From positions 62,001-126,000 of the forward strand of contig CAWJXB010000003.1 in the NCBI GenBank assembly GCA_963846775.1: a stretch of 64,000 nt of DNA. Direction: 5' to 3'. The position numbers and the translations under genes were made by a program. The DNA is from CAVYXA01 sp963846775 (GTDB taxonomy: Bacteria; Verrucomicrobiota; Verrucomicrobiia; Chthoniobacterales; UBA10450). Positions 15,499 through 23,944 of this stretch are shown in pieces (position 1 is the first letter of the stretch; each line of letters opens with the position of its first letter). The notes under the pieces are model-generated. The model was not told where the DNA came from and made no database searches. It was given only the letters and a program-made list of their open reading frames with translations.

Positions 15499-16440
15499 CT
15501 AGTGGCTGGACGCGGACTTCAGCTCGATCGAAGGAATTTCCCGGCCTGGCTGCGGCGTAGCGTCGATGTAGATGTCCATTTGTTGTCCGATGTAAATCGG
15601 CAGGTTCCCCCGATCAAAGCTGTAGATGACTTGCAAAACTCTCGTGTCCACACGCTCAGTGGTGTCGCCGGTCAACGACATTTTCGGCACCACATACGGC
15701 TCGAAGCGAACGAATCGTAGCGGCGCTTTGATTTGATTGTTGCCGCGAAGATATCCGATCGCTTCCGCGTTTGCCCGCACGCGCCATGCGTCGTTCTCAT
15801 CCACATTCACCCTCACATTCATCGGCTCGACGTTCCCGAGCAAAATGAGCGGCTGAGCAAGAACGCCGGTTGTCGCGAATTCGCCAAGATGAATTTTCAA
15901 TTGCAGGATTTGCCCGTCAAGCGGCGCGCGAACGGTCAGCCGTTCGAGATCGGTTTTCGCCGCTTCGAGGTTCGCCTGGGCCTGCAAGAATTGTGCTTCC
16001 GCCGTGTCGGCAGTATGGCGCCGGGTCTCGAGGTCTTCCTGACTGATAACTTTTTTAGCGATGAGCTGGTCACCGAGTTTGAGTTCGTACTTCGACTGTT
16101 CCATTTGCGCGTAGGTAGCGTTGACCGCCGCCGTATCGGTCGCGATCAAGGCACGTTGCGCACGATCATCGATGGTGAACAATGGGTCGCCCGCTTTCAC
16201 CTGGCTGCCGATTTGGACATAAATTTTCGACACAATCCCGGCAATCTGTGTGCCGATGGCAATGTTTTCCGTGTTAGCTTCGATGATACCAGCACCGGCA
16301 ACGAATGCGTGGTAGGGAGGTTGTGGAGCACCGGCCACTGGCGCGGCCGGCGGGAGTGTTTTGTTGGCGCGCGACGCGACCAGTATCGCCAGTAAAATCC
16401 CGATCAGCGCGACTGCCGGTAGAATGTATTTTCGAGCCAT
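15499..16440 (-). CDS. HlyD-family membrane fusion protein
   Basis: A 313-residue periplasmic adaptor. A single N-terminal membrane anchor (YILPAVALIGILLAILVAS) is followed by a lipoyl half-motif (IGTQIAGIVSKIYVQIGSQVKAGDPLFTID), a coiled-coil hairpin at about 95-165, and the second lipoyl half with beta-barrel (LTVRAPLDGQILQLKIHLGEF, then PLILLGNVEPMNVRVNVDENDAW). It lies 4 bp downstream of the ABC ATPase gene and completes a permease-ATPase-adaptor exporter of the DevBCA/MacAB kind. No outer-membrane TolC-like gene is adjacent. The substrate is unknown. Confidence 0.88.
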   Translation of the reverse strand: MARKYILPAVALIGILLAILVASRANKTLPPAAPVAGAPQPPYHAFVAGAGIIEANTENIAIGTQIAGIVSKIYVQIGSQVKAGDPLFTIDDRAQRALIATDTAAVNATYAQMEQSKYELKLGDQLIAKKVISQEDLETRRHTADTAEAQFLQAQANLEAAKTDLERLTVRAPLDGQILQLKIHLGEFATTGVLAQPLILLGNVEPMNVRVNVDENDAWRVRANAEAIGYLRGNNQIKAPLRFVRFEPYVVPKMSLTGDTTERVDTRVLQVIYSFDRGNLPIYIGQQMDIYIDATPQPGREIPSIELKSASSH

Positions 16441-16444
16441 AGTC

Positions 16445-17215
16445 TTATCCCTCCGATTTCATTTCTTCTGGTGAATCCAGCACGCGCCTAATGATGCCGT
16501 CTTCCATCTGCGCGATGCGATCGGCGAGATCGAAGATGCGGGCATCATGCGTAACGACGATTAACGCGCGTTCATCTCCGACCGCGAGCTCACGCATAAG
16601 TTCCATGACCTTGCGACCAGTCTCGCTGTCCAGCGCACTGGTCGGTTCGTCGCAAACAATTAATTTTGGGTTATGCACGAGTGACCGTGCAATGGCAATG
16701 CGCTGCTGCTGACCGCCGGAAAGGTCCTGCGGAAAGGATTGCATCATGCGATTGTCAAAACCGACTTTGCGCAACATTTGCGAAGCGCGCTCAATCGCAG
16801 CCCGATTCTTTGCGCCATTGATGATTAGCGGAACGGCCACGTTCTCTGCGGCGGTCAGCGCAGGAATCAAATTCCAGGCTTGAAACACGAAGCCGATGTT
16901 TTGGGCGCGAAACCGCGTGATATCGTCGGGCGACATTCGCGTGTAGTCGCGATTGAGGACTGAACATTCGCCGCCGTCGCGACTGAGAACACCCGCGATG
17001 ACGGAGATGAGCGTTGTCTTTCCACAACCAGACGGCCCGACCAGCATCATTAATTCACCGGCGTGAACTTCGAGATTGATTCCGCGCAGAGCTCGGACAG
17101 CGGTGCTGCCGGTGCCATAAGTTTTGGTCAGGTCGATGCAGCGCACCGAGGTTCGGGTCGCAACTTGTTGTGGCGCTACTCCGACATCCGTTGCGAGCAA
17201 AGGTTCGGCAAGCAT
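16445..17215 (-). CDS. ABC transporter ATP-binding protein (MacB/LolD/DevA type)
   Basis: A 256-residue ATPase: Walker A GPSGCGKTT, Q-loop QAWNLIP, signature LSGGQQQR, Walker B LIVCDEPTSALD and H-loop VTHD. The wording of the signature region places it with exporters that use FtsX-type permeases. The first ~25 residues precede the fold. It lies 9 bp after the permease and 4 bp before the adaptor gene, so all three should be made from one transcript. Confidence 0.92.
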   Translation of the reverse strand: MLAEPLLATDVGVAPQQVATRTSVRCIDLTKTYGTGSTAVRALRGINLEVHAGELMMLVGPSGCGKTTLISVIAGVLSRDGGECSVLNRDYTRMSPDDITRFRAQNIGFVFQAWNLIPALTAAENVAVPLIINGAKNRAAIERASQMLRKVGFDNRMMQSFPQDLSGGQQQRIAIARSLVHNPKLIVCDEPTSALDSETGRKVMELMRELAVGDERALIVVTHDARIFDLADRIAQMEDGIIRRVLDSPEEMKSEG

Positions 17216-17224
17216 AAGTTCACC

Positions 17225-18379
17225 TCAGCTTCGAAAGACCATCGCGGGTTCCAGCTTCATTACTTTGCGAATGCTCACCGCAGCTGCACCCACGCAAATA
17301 AGCAGCACGGCGACTGCGCTGATGAGAAGCAGTGGCCATGGCAAATTGAATGCAATCTGGGTCCGCCCGCTGAGAAATCCGCCCCACGCGGACGCCGCGC
17401 CGACGCCGAGCCCGTAGCCAATCGCTCCAACCATTGCCGCCTGAAGGGAAATCATGCGCAGTAGTTTGCGATTCGTTGTGCCCATCGCTTTGAGCGTTCC
17501 GAAGTAGCGCAGGTTATCGAGAGTAAAATTGTAAAAGGTCATGCCGGAAATCGCGACGCCAACGATGAATCCAAGCGAGACTACGGTTAGAAAGTTAATC
17601 GGCATGCCGGTGTATTTCAGGAAATACCAGAACGTCAGTTTTTTGAATTCCGCAGGTGTATATGCCTTTAACCCGAGCGCGTTAATGCGCGCGCAAACTG
17701 CGGCGATGTCGGTGCCTGATTTTGCCTTGGCGATAACGAATGACAGTAACTTTCTTTCCTGCGGAGCAATCGTCGTGGCGCGGGAGTACGTCGTGTAAAG
17801 GACCGGAATGTTCTGAAAAGTTTGCGTGATCCGGCAAATCCCCACAACGACGCAGCGGTGATCGTTCAATTCGAGAGTGTCCCCCAATTGCAGCGGAATG
17901 CGGCGCCCGTCCGGTTGCTTCTTTGCCAGTTTCCCGCGCGCGCCTGCCTGATCGACAACGACGGAGTCCGCCTGCCGCAGGTCCTCCAGCTCTCCGGCGA
18001 TCATTTTCGGAGGGCCACCGATCAACGTGGCATCATCCAAACCGATCACCGTGCAATTTTGAAATGTGCCATCATCCATGCGCGCGCGCATGGCACCCTT
18101 ATACAAACCAACTGCCCATTGGACCCCTTCCGTGCCTCGCACGCGCAAGACTTCGGTATCGCGGAGCGGCTTGACGTCTTCGATGTATTGCGCCTGCGGA
18201 CTAACAACCCAGATGTCAGGCAAACCGACATCGGTCAGAAAACTAAACGATCGCCTCATCACGCCTGTGAAAAGAGCGGAGGGCCATGTGACCAGAAAGG
18301 AAGCGAACGTCAGGCCAATAATAATGCCGATGTACTTGGCCCGGTCGCCGAGGAGCATTTTGATGGCAATGAAATTCAT
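17225..18379 (-). CDS. FtsX-family ABC transporter permease (DevC-like)
   Basis: A 384-residue permease. One N-terminal helix (IGIIIGLTFASFLVTWPSALF) is followed by a large periplasmic domain (about 45-260). A cluster of three helices follows (FLTVVSLGFIVGVAISGMTFYNF; AAMVGAIGYGLGVGAA; LLLISAVAVLLICVGAAAVSI). The C-terminus RKVMKLEPAMVFRS is the FtsX/MacB signature end. It is the first gene of the exporter operon. A strong copy of the conserved element (18413-18450) lies 33 nt upstream, linking the exporter to the stress regulon. Confidence 0.9.
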   Translation of the reverse strand: MNFIAIKMLLGDRAKYIGIIIGLTFASFLVTWPSALFTGVMRRSFSFLTDVGLPDIWVVSPQAQYIEDVKPLRDTEVLRVRGTEGVQWAVGLYKGAMRARMDDGTFQNCTVIGLDDATLIGGPPKMIAGELEDLRQADSVVVDQAGARGKLAKKQPDGRRIPLQLGDTLELNDHRCVVVGICRITQTFQNIPVLYTTYSRATTIAPQERKLLSFVIAKAKSGTDIAAVCARINALGLKAYTPAEFKKLTFWYFLKYTGMPINFLTVVSLGFIVGVAISGMTFYNFTLDNLRYFGTLKAMGTTNRKLLRMISLQAAMVGAIGYGLGVGAASAWGGFLSGRTQIAFNLPWPLLLISAVAVLLICVGAAAVSIRKVMKLEPAMVFRS

Positions 18380-18412
18380 TCATTGCAACCTTGGCGTGGC
18401 TGGATGCAAGAC

Positions 18413-18450
18413 GCTCCCCGCTACTTGCTAAATGAAGGCCATTTTTTGCG
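18413..18450 (-). promoter_or_regulatory. conserved stress-island element, site 9 (ABC exporter)
   Basis: Minus-strand copy: CGCAAAAAATGGC, then ATTTAGCAAG, then CGGGGAGC. It ends 33 nt before the permease ATG. Confidence 0.65.
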
Positions 18451-18595
18451 CTGGCGCCGCCGTCCTAGTCAGTGCTGCAATCCAATGCATCCGCGAGGGT
18501 GCGCAATCCGAGGTTCGGCGCCGGCGAGTTTGCTTTTGCGCCGTTCGCGTATGCCGCTGCCTATGGGCTCTTTTCGCCGTCGATTTATTCTTCAT
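18428..18595 (-). CDS. possible small basic protein
   Basis: A 55-residue frame, MKNKSTAKRAHRQRHTRTAQ onwards, very rich in Arg/Lys. GAGGAA lies 7-8 nt before the ATG and it follows the USP gene by 11 bp, which supports translation. Against this, its last codons run into the conserved regulatory element and no family is recognised. Low confidence. Confidence 0.25.
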   Translation of the reverse strand: MKNKSTAKRAHRQRHTRTAQKQTRRRRTSDCAPSRMHWIAALTRTAAPAQKMAFI

Positions 18596-18606
18596 AGTGA
18601 AATTCC

Positions 18607-19110
18607 TCAAATGAATTCACGTTCTTTTTCGCGGACGACAAAAACGGGACACGGCGCCGTCCGCACAACGCTCTCGGCTGTGCTGCCAATGCAGAAATGT
18701 TTCCAACCGGTATAGCCGTGCGTAGCAATCACAATCAGATCGACGTTCAGCTCCTTGGCTGCCTCAACAATTTGATGGGACGCCAAACCAGTCCGAAAAG
18801 CGTAGCGGGAGTTTACCCCTTCAATCGCCGCCGAGCTGACGATGTTACTGAGTTGTTCTTCAGCATCTTGCAGCTCTTCGGGAGAAACTGCTGGTAGATC
18901 CGGCGCATCAGGAAAGCGGGATGCGATGCCCCTGATGATATGGATAACGATCAGCTCAGCGCCGAATTCCGTCGCTAGTCTAATTCCATAACGGAGTGCC
19001 TGCTGCGACGGCGGCGAAAAATCCAGTGGCACCAAAATCTTTTTGAGATGCAGCCGATGTGACGGTGAGTGAATGGACTTCCCTTTTATTTCAAGTGTAG
19101 CGGTTGTCAT
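18607..19110 (-). CDS. universal stress protein, single domain
   Basis: A 167-residue USP: KKILVPLDFSPPSQQALRYG at about residue 24 and the intact ATP-binding signature IATHGYTGWKHFCIGSTAESVVR near the C-terminus. The ATG at 19108-19110 is chosen over an upstream start because it leaves a 30-nt leader behind the element at 19141-19177 and removes a non-conserved Arg-rich stretch. It is the last USP of the island. Confidence 0.9.
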   Translation of the reverse strand: MTTATLEIKGKSIHSPSHRLHLKKILVPLDFSPPSQQALRYGIRLATEFGAELIVIHIIRGIASRFPDAPDLPAVSPEELQDAEEQLSNIVSSAAIEGVNSRYAFRTGLASHQIVEAAKELNVDLIVIATHGYTGWKHFCIGSTAESVVRTAPCPVFVVREKEREFI

Positions 19111-19140
19111 GAGTCTATTTTGCGCCCTATCTGCTCCCCT

Positions 19141-19177
19141 GCCTGGCACGGCTTGTCGAAGGCTGTGCATTTCTTGC
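19141..19177 (-). promoter_or_regulatory. stress-island element, site 10 (partial, USP)
   Basis: Minus-strand copy: GCAAGAAATGCAC, then TTCGACAAG. The first block is perfect and the second degenerate. The 30-nt distance to the ATG matches that of the other sites. Confidence 0.45.
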
Positions 19178-19281
19178 TGCTCACGGATTCGCAATTCTGA
19201 AATGACGCGCGTGGCAGAAAACGCCGATTAAAACGCAATTCGCGCAAGAGACGACGCTCTGATTGGTGCGATGATTTAAAT

Positions 19282-20268
19282 ATGGCAGGACCCTCCCTTA
19301 AACGAATTGCTGTTTTGACCAGCGGCGGTGATGCGCCCGGCATGAATGCGGCAATCCGCGCAGTCACCAGACGCGGAGTGTTTCGCGGGCTTGAGGTTCT
19401 CGGTGTTCGGAACGGTTTTGCCGGACTCCTCGCTAATGATTTCCAACCTTTGGGACCGCGCGATGTTGGCCGAATTTCACATCTCGGCGGAACGATACTC
19501 GGGACTGCGCGCTGCGACGAATTCAGAACAGACGCCGGAATAGAAAAGGCATTGGCGAACTTGTCGGACCGCAGCATCGACGGAGTTGTGGTCATTGGCG
19601 GCGACGGTTCGCAAACCGGCGCTCATGCCATGGCACAGCGGGGCTTCGCAGCTGCGGGTGTCGCATCGACAATCGACAATGATCTGTGTGGGAGCGATCT
19701 CACCATCGGTGTCGATACAGCGTTGAACATCGCTCTCGAAGCGATTGATCGATTGAAGGTGACCGCGTCGTCGCATCACCGCGCGTTTTTGGTCGAGGTC
19801 ATGGGCCGAAAATGCGGTTACCTCGGTTTGATGGCTGGCCTCGCCGGTGGCGCCGACGCCATCGTTGTTCCGGAGATGGAATCGCAGCCGGAAGCAATCG
19901 CTGAGGAATTGCGCGCCGCCTACTCTCGCGGAAAATCGCACGCGCTCGTCGTAGTCGCCGAAGGTTCGTCCTACAACGCAGAAAAGCTGCACAAATATTT
20001 TGTCGAACATCGTGAGCGGCTTCAGTTCGAACTACGCATCACAAAACTTGGCCACGTCCAGCGCGGTGGCGCACCCACCGCATTCGATCGCATTCTCGCG
20101 ACACGGCTGGGCGCGGCGGCAGTCGATCATTTGATTGGAGGCGACCGCGGATTTCTTGTTGGAATGCAGGGCGCGGAAATTACGGTTACGCCATTGGCCG
20201 ACATCGTGGGCAAACAGAAACCGATCAAAGCCGAACTGTTTCACCTCGCGCAATCGCTAGCCAAATGA
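19282..20268 (+). CDS. pfkA: ATP-dependent 6-phosphofructokinase
   Basis: A 328-residue PfkA phosphorylating fructose-6-phosphate to the 1,6-bisphosphate. Visible motifs: LTSGGDAPGMNAAIR (ATP loop), VVIGGDGSQTGAH (GGDGS favours ATP over pyrophosphate as donor), catalytic TIDNDL, MGRKCGYLG, and LGHVQRGGAPTAFDR. The segment before the catalytic motif is GVASTIDND rather than the usual PGTIDND, a small departure next to the active site. It stands alone on the plus strand at the right edge of the stress island; no copy of the conserved element was found in front of it. Confidence 0.93.
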   Translation: MAGPSLKRIAVLTSGGDAPGMNAAIRAVTRRGVFRGLEVLGVRNGFAGLLANDFQPLGPRDVGRISHLGGTILGTARCDEFRTDAGIEKALANLSDRSIDGVVVIGGDGSQTGAHAMAQRGFAAAGVASTIDNDLCGSDLTIGVDTALNIALEAIDRLKVTASSHHRAFLVEVMGRKCGYLGLMAGLAGGADAIVVPEMESQPEAIAEELRAAYSRGKSHALVVVAEGSSYNAEKLHKYFVEHRERLQFELRITKLGHVQRGGAPTAFDRILATRLGAAAVDHLIGGDRGFLVGMQGAEITVTPLADIVGKQKPIKAELFHLAQSLAK

Positions 20269-20524
20269 CGGCATCGCCCGTGTAAAGTCTGGCGCATCCC
20301 TGTGCTAGAACGACGGCCTTTCTACTCGTTATCCACAGCCCGATGCGATTTTCGGAAAAACCGCCTTTCCCTGGCAAAACTCTTCGATTTGAAACGGATA
20401 GCGACGTTGTGAAATCGATGATTTCGCAATCCTAAGTCTGGCGCGTTTCCCAATTTAGCCGGACGTACGGTTTGCCAATGCAATCGCGCCGCCAACAGGT
20501 TGCAATACCACTGCAGAATAGAAT
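20269..20524. other. gap after pfkA, no convincing gene
   Basis: A 70-codon minus-strand frame (20322-20534) exists, but its product (MSENSILQWYC start) shows no family features and its start lies in the repeat that follows. I see no tRNA-like or riboswitch-like fold by eye. Confidence 0.4.
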
Positions 20525-20606
20525 TTTCGGACATTGGACATGCCGAAATGACTCAAATACTCCTCGAAGGTACAAAACATTCAACGCTCAACGTTCAATT
20601 CAGAGA
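20525..20606. repeat. interspersed repeat R1, copy 1
   Basis: Shares TTTTCGGACATTGG, CATGCCGAAATGACTCAAAT, CGAAGGTAC and CGTTCAATTCAGAGACG in the same order with 28359-28447. Small indels separate the blocks. It abuts and truncates a DM13-domain gene on the minus strand. Confidence 0.75.
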
Positions 20607-20758
20607 CGGCGGTATTTCGCCAGATCCAAGTCGCTACCAAGGCTGTAGTTTTGGTCGCCGATGTTGCCCTTGAGGACTCCGAGATCAACGAATCCAGCTC
20701 GTTGCACTGTCGCTACGTCCTTGGCATCGTCCATAGGAACTAGATTGCTCGTCGGCAT
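20600..20758 (-). pseudogene. DM13-domain remnant cut by repeat R1
   Basis: ATG at 20756-20758 opens MPTSNLVPMDDAKDV. It continues AGFVDLGVLKGNIGDQNYSL and ends LDLAKYRRL with a stop lying inside repeat R1. The GxLKGNIGDQNY and DLxKYR signatures are those of DM13 domains, which normally continue with a strand holding VxIWC and a redox-type Cys. That final part is absent, so the domain is broken at the repeat boundary. About 52 residues remain. Confidence 0.6.
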
Positions 20759-20788
20759 CACTCTTTTTTAGATGGGGAACTGTCCCCC

Positions 20789-21859
20789 GTGTCTCAATTG
20801 GCGCTCGACGAGAGCACGACTTTAGCTTCAGTTGGGGAACCGACTCTTTTTACTGGCGAGAATGAGTTTGATAACCAGTGGAGGCTTTTACCCCATTTGA
20901 ACCCGACGGTTGTATACCCTTCACCAGTACTTGAGGCTAAACGCTTAACGAAACGCTACGGAGAGCTGGTTGCCGTAAATGGTATCAGTTTCCGAGCGAA
21001 TTGTGGCGAGACCGTCGGTTTGCTCGGACCGAACGGCGCGGGCAAAACGACCACGGTCTCGATCATTGCGGGATTGCTAAAGCCGGATTCTGGAGAGGTC
21101 CTGATCGAGAACGAGCAGTTAAACGGTGACACCGACCCGGTTAAGCTAAAGATCGGCCTTGTCCCACAGGACATCGCCCTCTATGACAAGCTCTCGGCTC
21201 ACGATAACCTGACATTCTTTGCGGCGCTTTATGAGCTTGGCCGCTCCCGAGCGACCACAGCAATCAACCAGGCGCTTGACCTGGTCGGACTGTCGGATCG
21301 CGCCCGCGACAAAGTGGAAAACTTTAGTGGAGGCATGAAACGGCGTTTGAATCTGGCCGCGGCTTTGCTTCACGATCCGCAGATCCTTCTGCTCGATGAG
21401 CCGACAGTCGGAGTCGATCCGCAGAGCCGCAATGCTATCTTCGAAAATCTTGAGACGCTAAAAAAGCGCGGCAAGACTCTCCTTTACACGACACATTATA
21501 TGGAGGAGGCAGAGCGTCTTTGCGATCGCATTGTGATTATCGATCACGGAGAGGTAATTGCTGACGATACGCTACGTGGGCTGCACAAGCTCTTGCCCGT
21601 CACCAACGTTCTGGCTATCGAACTTGACAATGCCGCCGGATTGACGCTTGAAAACATCCAGACGCTCCCGCAGGTCAAGACGGTCGAGCTAAAACAAAAT
21701 ACGCTTCGAATCGGAGTGCACGATCTCTCTCGCGATGCCCCCGGCATTCTCCGCTGGCTCACCGACAATGGCCGCTCCTATCATCAGGTTTCGACTGACC
21801 AACCGAACTTGGAAACCGTCTTTCTTACGCTTACGGGGAGGCGCCTTCGAGACACATGA
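20789..21859 (+). CDS. ABC transporter ATP-binding protein (DrrA-like)
   Basis: A 356-residue ATPase of the ABC-2 exporter class: Walker A LLGPNGAGKTTT, Q-loop VPQD, signature NFSGGMKRRLNLA, Walker B ILLLDEPTVGVDPQSR, H-loop TTHYMEEAERLCDR. A ~45-residue N-terminal extension precedes the fold, and a ~100-residue C-terminal domain as in DrrA follows. The GTG start at 20789 gives MSQLALDES; a start nearer the domain cannot be excluded. Its stop overlaps the ATG of the permease (ATGA). Confidence 0.9.
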   Translation: MSQLALDESTTLASVGEPTLFTGENEFDNQWRLLPHLNPTVVYPSPVLEAKRLTKRYGELVAVNGISFRANCGETVGLLGPNGAGKTTTVSIIAGLLKPDSGEVLIENEQLNGDTDPVKLKIGLVPQDIALYDKLSAHDNLTFFAALYELGRSRATTAINQALDLVGLSDRARDKVENFSGGMKRRLNLAAALLHDPQILLLDEPTVGVDPQSRNAIFENLETLKKRGKTLLYTTHYMEEAERLCDRIVIIDHGEVIADDTLRGLHKLLPVTNVLAIELDNAAGLTLENIQTLPQVKTVELKQNTLRIGVHDLSRDAPGILRWLTDNGRSYHQVSTDQPNLETVFLTLTGRRLRDT

Positions 21860-21922
21860 TGACTCAATTTCTGGCGCTGGTCCGAAAAGATCTGAAACTG
21901 TTTTTTCATAGACCGCAGGGCG

Positions 21923-23158
21923 GTGGTGGTTGGGCTGCTCGTCCCAATTGTTTGCGGCTCCTTCTTCGGTTACCTGTTCGGAGGGCACAAAGGCACCACC
22001 GAAACGAGTAAAGTGCCTGTGTTGATGATCGATCAGGACAAAAGCGACGTTTCCCGAGCACTTATCGCTCAACTTGCAACGGACAAGAATCTCGACGTAA
22101 AGCCGGCCACACTTGATGGCGCTCGCGACGCGGTTCGCAGAGGCAAGGCAACCGCGGCGATTATCATCCCGAAGGATTTCGGCAGGGAAGCTGGGCGCGC
22201 CCTCTTCACGAGCGCGGTCAAGCCCGAGCTCGGCCTGTTCTACGACCCTTCCCATGCCTTGGAGCTTGCCATGGTGAAGGGTGTCCTGAACGGCGCGGTT
22301 ATGCAGACCGTTACCAGGGAAATGTTCACGGGTCAGAGCGGGCGCGAACTCGTGGCCGAGTCCATCGCCCGACTCGACAAAAGTGATATGGCGACACAAG
22401 ACCGGACGGCTCTGCGCAATCTGTTGATCGGTGTCAGGAACTGGAACGAACAACGAGCGCAATCCGAAAGCCTCGACCAAGGCGAATTCTCGGGCGGACT
22501 TAGGTTACCTTATAACACGCGAGACCAGGCAATCACTTCAGGTCAAAACGTCGAATATAATGGTTACGCGCATTCCTTTGGCGGAATGGGGGTTCAGTTC
22601 ATTCTCTTTATGGGACTGGATGTTGGAATCACATTGCTGATGCTCCGTCAAAGCGGGCTTTGGCAGCGACTTCGGGCCGCGCCACTTTCCCGAACCATGC
22701 TGCTGGGAAGTCGGGCAGTAAGTGCCGCCTTGATCGCGGGCTTTATTCTTCTAGTGCTCTTCGGCTTCGCACGAATCGTGTTCGGCGTTCACGTTCTAGG
22801 CAGCTTCGCCGGCTTTGTGGGAGTCTGCGCCGCATTCTCGTTAATGACTGCTGCTTTCGGCCTTCTTGTCGCCGCCTTGGGCGAGACAGTCGAAGCGACG
22901 CGAGGTTACTCTGTTATGGCGACACTGATTATCGTGATGCTCGGTGGCGCCTGGGTGCCGACATTCCTTTTTCCGATGTGGCTCCGGAAATTAACGGTGA
23001 TCATTCCGACGCGGTGGGCAATCGACGGTTTGGACAGCATGACCTGGCGCGGTTTGGGTTTCTCTTCGGCACTCGCGCCCATAGCGGTATTATTGCTTTT
23101 CACAATCTTGTTCGGCACGCTAGCCGTGATTCGATTCCGCTGGAGCGCTGACGACTAA
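21923..23158 (+). CDS. ABC-2 type permease (5' end frameshifted)
   Basis: This frame (411 residues) begins inside the first membrane helix (VVVGLLVPIVCGSFFGYLFGG). It contains a large soluble loop (about 40-200) and five further helices (FILFMGLDVGITLLML; AALIAGFILLVLFG; FVGVCAAFSLMTAAFGLLVAAL; MATLIIVMLGGAWVPTFLF; ALAPIAVLLLFTILFGTLAVI). The natural start is ATG 21856, overlapping the ATPase stop, reading MMTQFLALVRKDLKLFF. The frame is lost at the T6 run 21901-21906; removing one T gives a continuous product. It pairs with the upstream ATPase as a DrrAB/YhbGE-like exporter. Confidence 0.8.
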   Translation: MVVGLLVPIVCGSFFGYLFGGHKGTTETSKVPVLMIDQDKSDVSRALIAQLATDKNLDVKPATLDGARDAVRRGKATAAIIIPKDFGREAGRALFTSAVKPELGLFYDPSHALELAMVKGVLNGAVMQTVTREMFTGQSGRELVAESIARLDKSDMATQDRTALRNLLIGVRNWNEQRAQSESLDQGEFSGGLRLPYNTRDQAITSGQNVEYNGYAHSFGGMGVQFILFMGLDVGITLLMLRQSGLWQRLRAAPLSRTMLLGSRAVSAALIAGFILLVLFGFARIVFGVHVLGSFAGFVGVCAAFSLMTAAFGLLVAALGETVEATRGYSVMATLIIVMLGGAWVPTFLFPMWLRKLTVIIPTRWAIDGLDSMTWRGLGFSSALAPIAVLLLFTILFGTLAVIRFRWSADD

Positions 23159-23421
23159 AGTCGCCAATCGATCTTGGAAATTTCCTCCGAAAGGACTTAC
23201 GAGTAGGCGCTCTCAACCAGTGGATACCCGATCCTCACCGGCTCAGGCAAGATCACTCCGAGGTGCATTGGTTAGCGTGACCGTTTCTAGCGCGGAGTGA
23301 AATCGAGCCGGCGTACTCAGAAGTTGAGGGTTCCGTCTTCGCCGAGGCTTCCGTCTGCGCTAAAGCTCCGCCGTGACAAGACGGCGCGACAGGTGGTTGA
23401 GAGTTCAGCAATATTCGACTA

Positions 23422-23799
23422 ATGCGCGTTATGCCTGAACTCCGTTACCATCATATCGGTATTCCCACGGACAAACCGCTGCCGGCAGGGGACTACAGTC
23501 AGAAGTACAAGCTCTATGCCTCGGGGTATTTGCAAAGCCCTTACGGTGTGGAGTGGATGAAGTTCGACCCCGATTGTGATCTGCCGGAGTTGGTCAAGAC
23601 TGTCCCGCACGTTGCCTTCGTCGTGGATGACATCGAGGCGGCTATTGCAGGTAAGGAGGTTCTCATTAAACCGAACAGTCCGACGGAGGGCGTCACAGTT
23701 GCGTTCATTGTGCACAACGGCGCCCCGATAGAATTTCTTCAGTTTGACCGACCTGACTCGGAGATTTGGCCAGATGAATCAAAGTTCAAAATCACATAG
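23422..23799 (+). CDS. VOC/glyoxalase-like protein
   Basis: A 125-residue protein with a single vicinal-oxygen-chelate-like unit: LRYHHIGIPTDKPLPAG (first strand with His), VEWMKFD, PHVAFVVDDIEAAIAGKEV, and APIEFLQFD with a Glu in the usual metal-ligand place. The substrate is unknown. ATGs at 23422 and 23431 are both possible; the second fits the family start better. A stretch of repeat-like sequence fills the 260 bp upstream. Confidence 0.7.
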   Translation: MRVMPELRYHHIGIPTDKPLPAGDYSQKYKLYASGYLQSPYGVEWMKFDPDCDLPELVKTVPHVAFVVDDIEAAIAGKEVLIKPNSPTEGVTVAFIVHNGAPIEFLQFDRPDSEIWPDESKFKIT

Positions 23800-23944
23800 C
23801 TGCGGCAAGGAAAGGCATAACCAACTGGATGCAGAAGTTGAGAGTTGAGAGTTGATGGTTGAGAGTCCATCGATAGTGAAATCCGCTCGTACTTTGCCCC
23901 GAACGCTTTCGGGGCGTGATTTCTTGTTAGATCCAAAAAAAAAG

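Noticed and set aside
17822..18715. 297-codon plus-strand frame
   Set aside because: Runs antisense through the ABC permease and the regulatory element; no family features.
19141..19160. sigma-54-like TGGCAC...TTGT on the plus strand
   Set aside because: It appears in one copy of the element only and on the wrong strand for the gene, with no GG-N10-GC spacing in the other copies.
21901..21906. programmed frameshift or slippage at T6 in the ABC permease
   Set aside because: Possible, but the other frame breaks of the window make a consensus indel the simpler reading.
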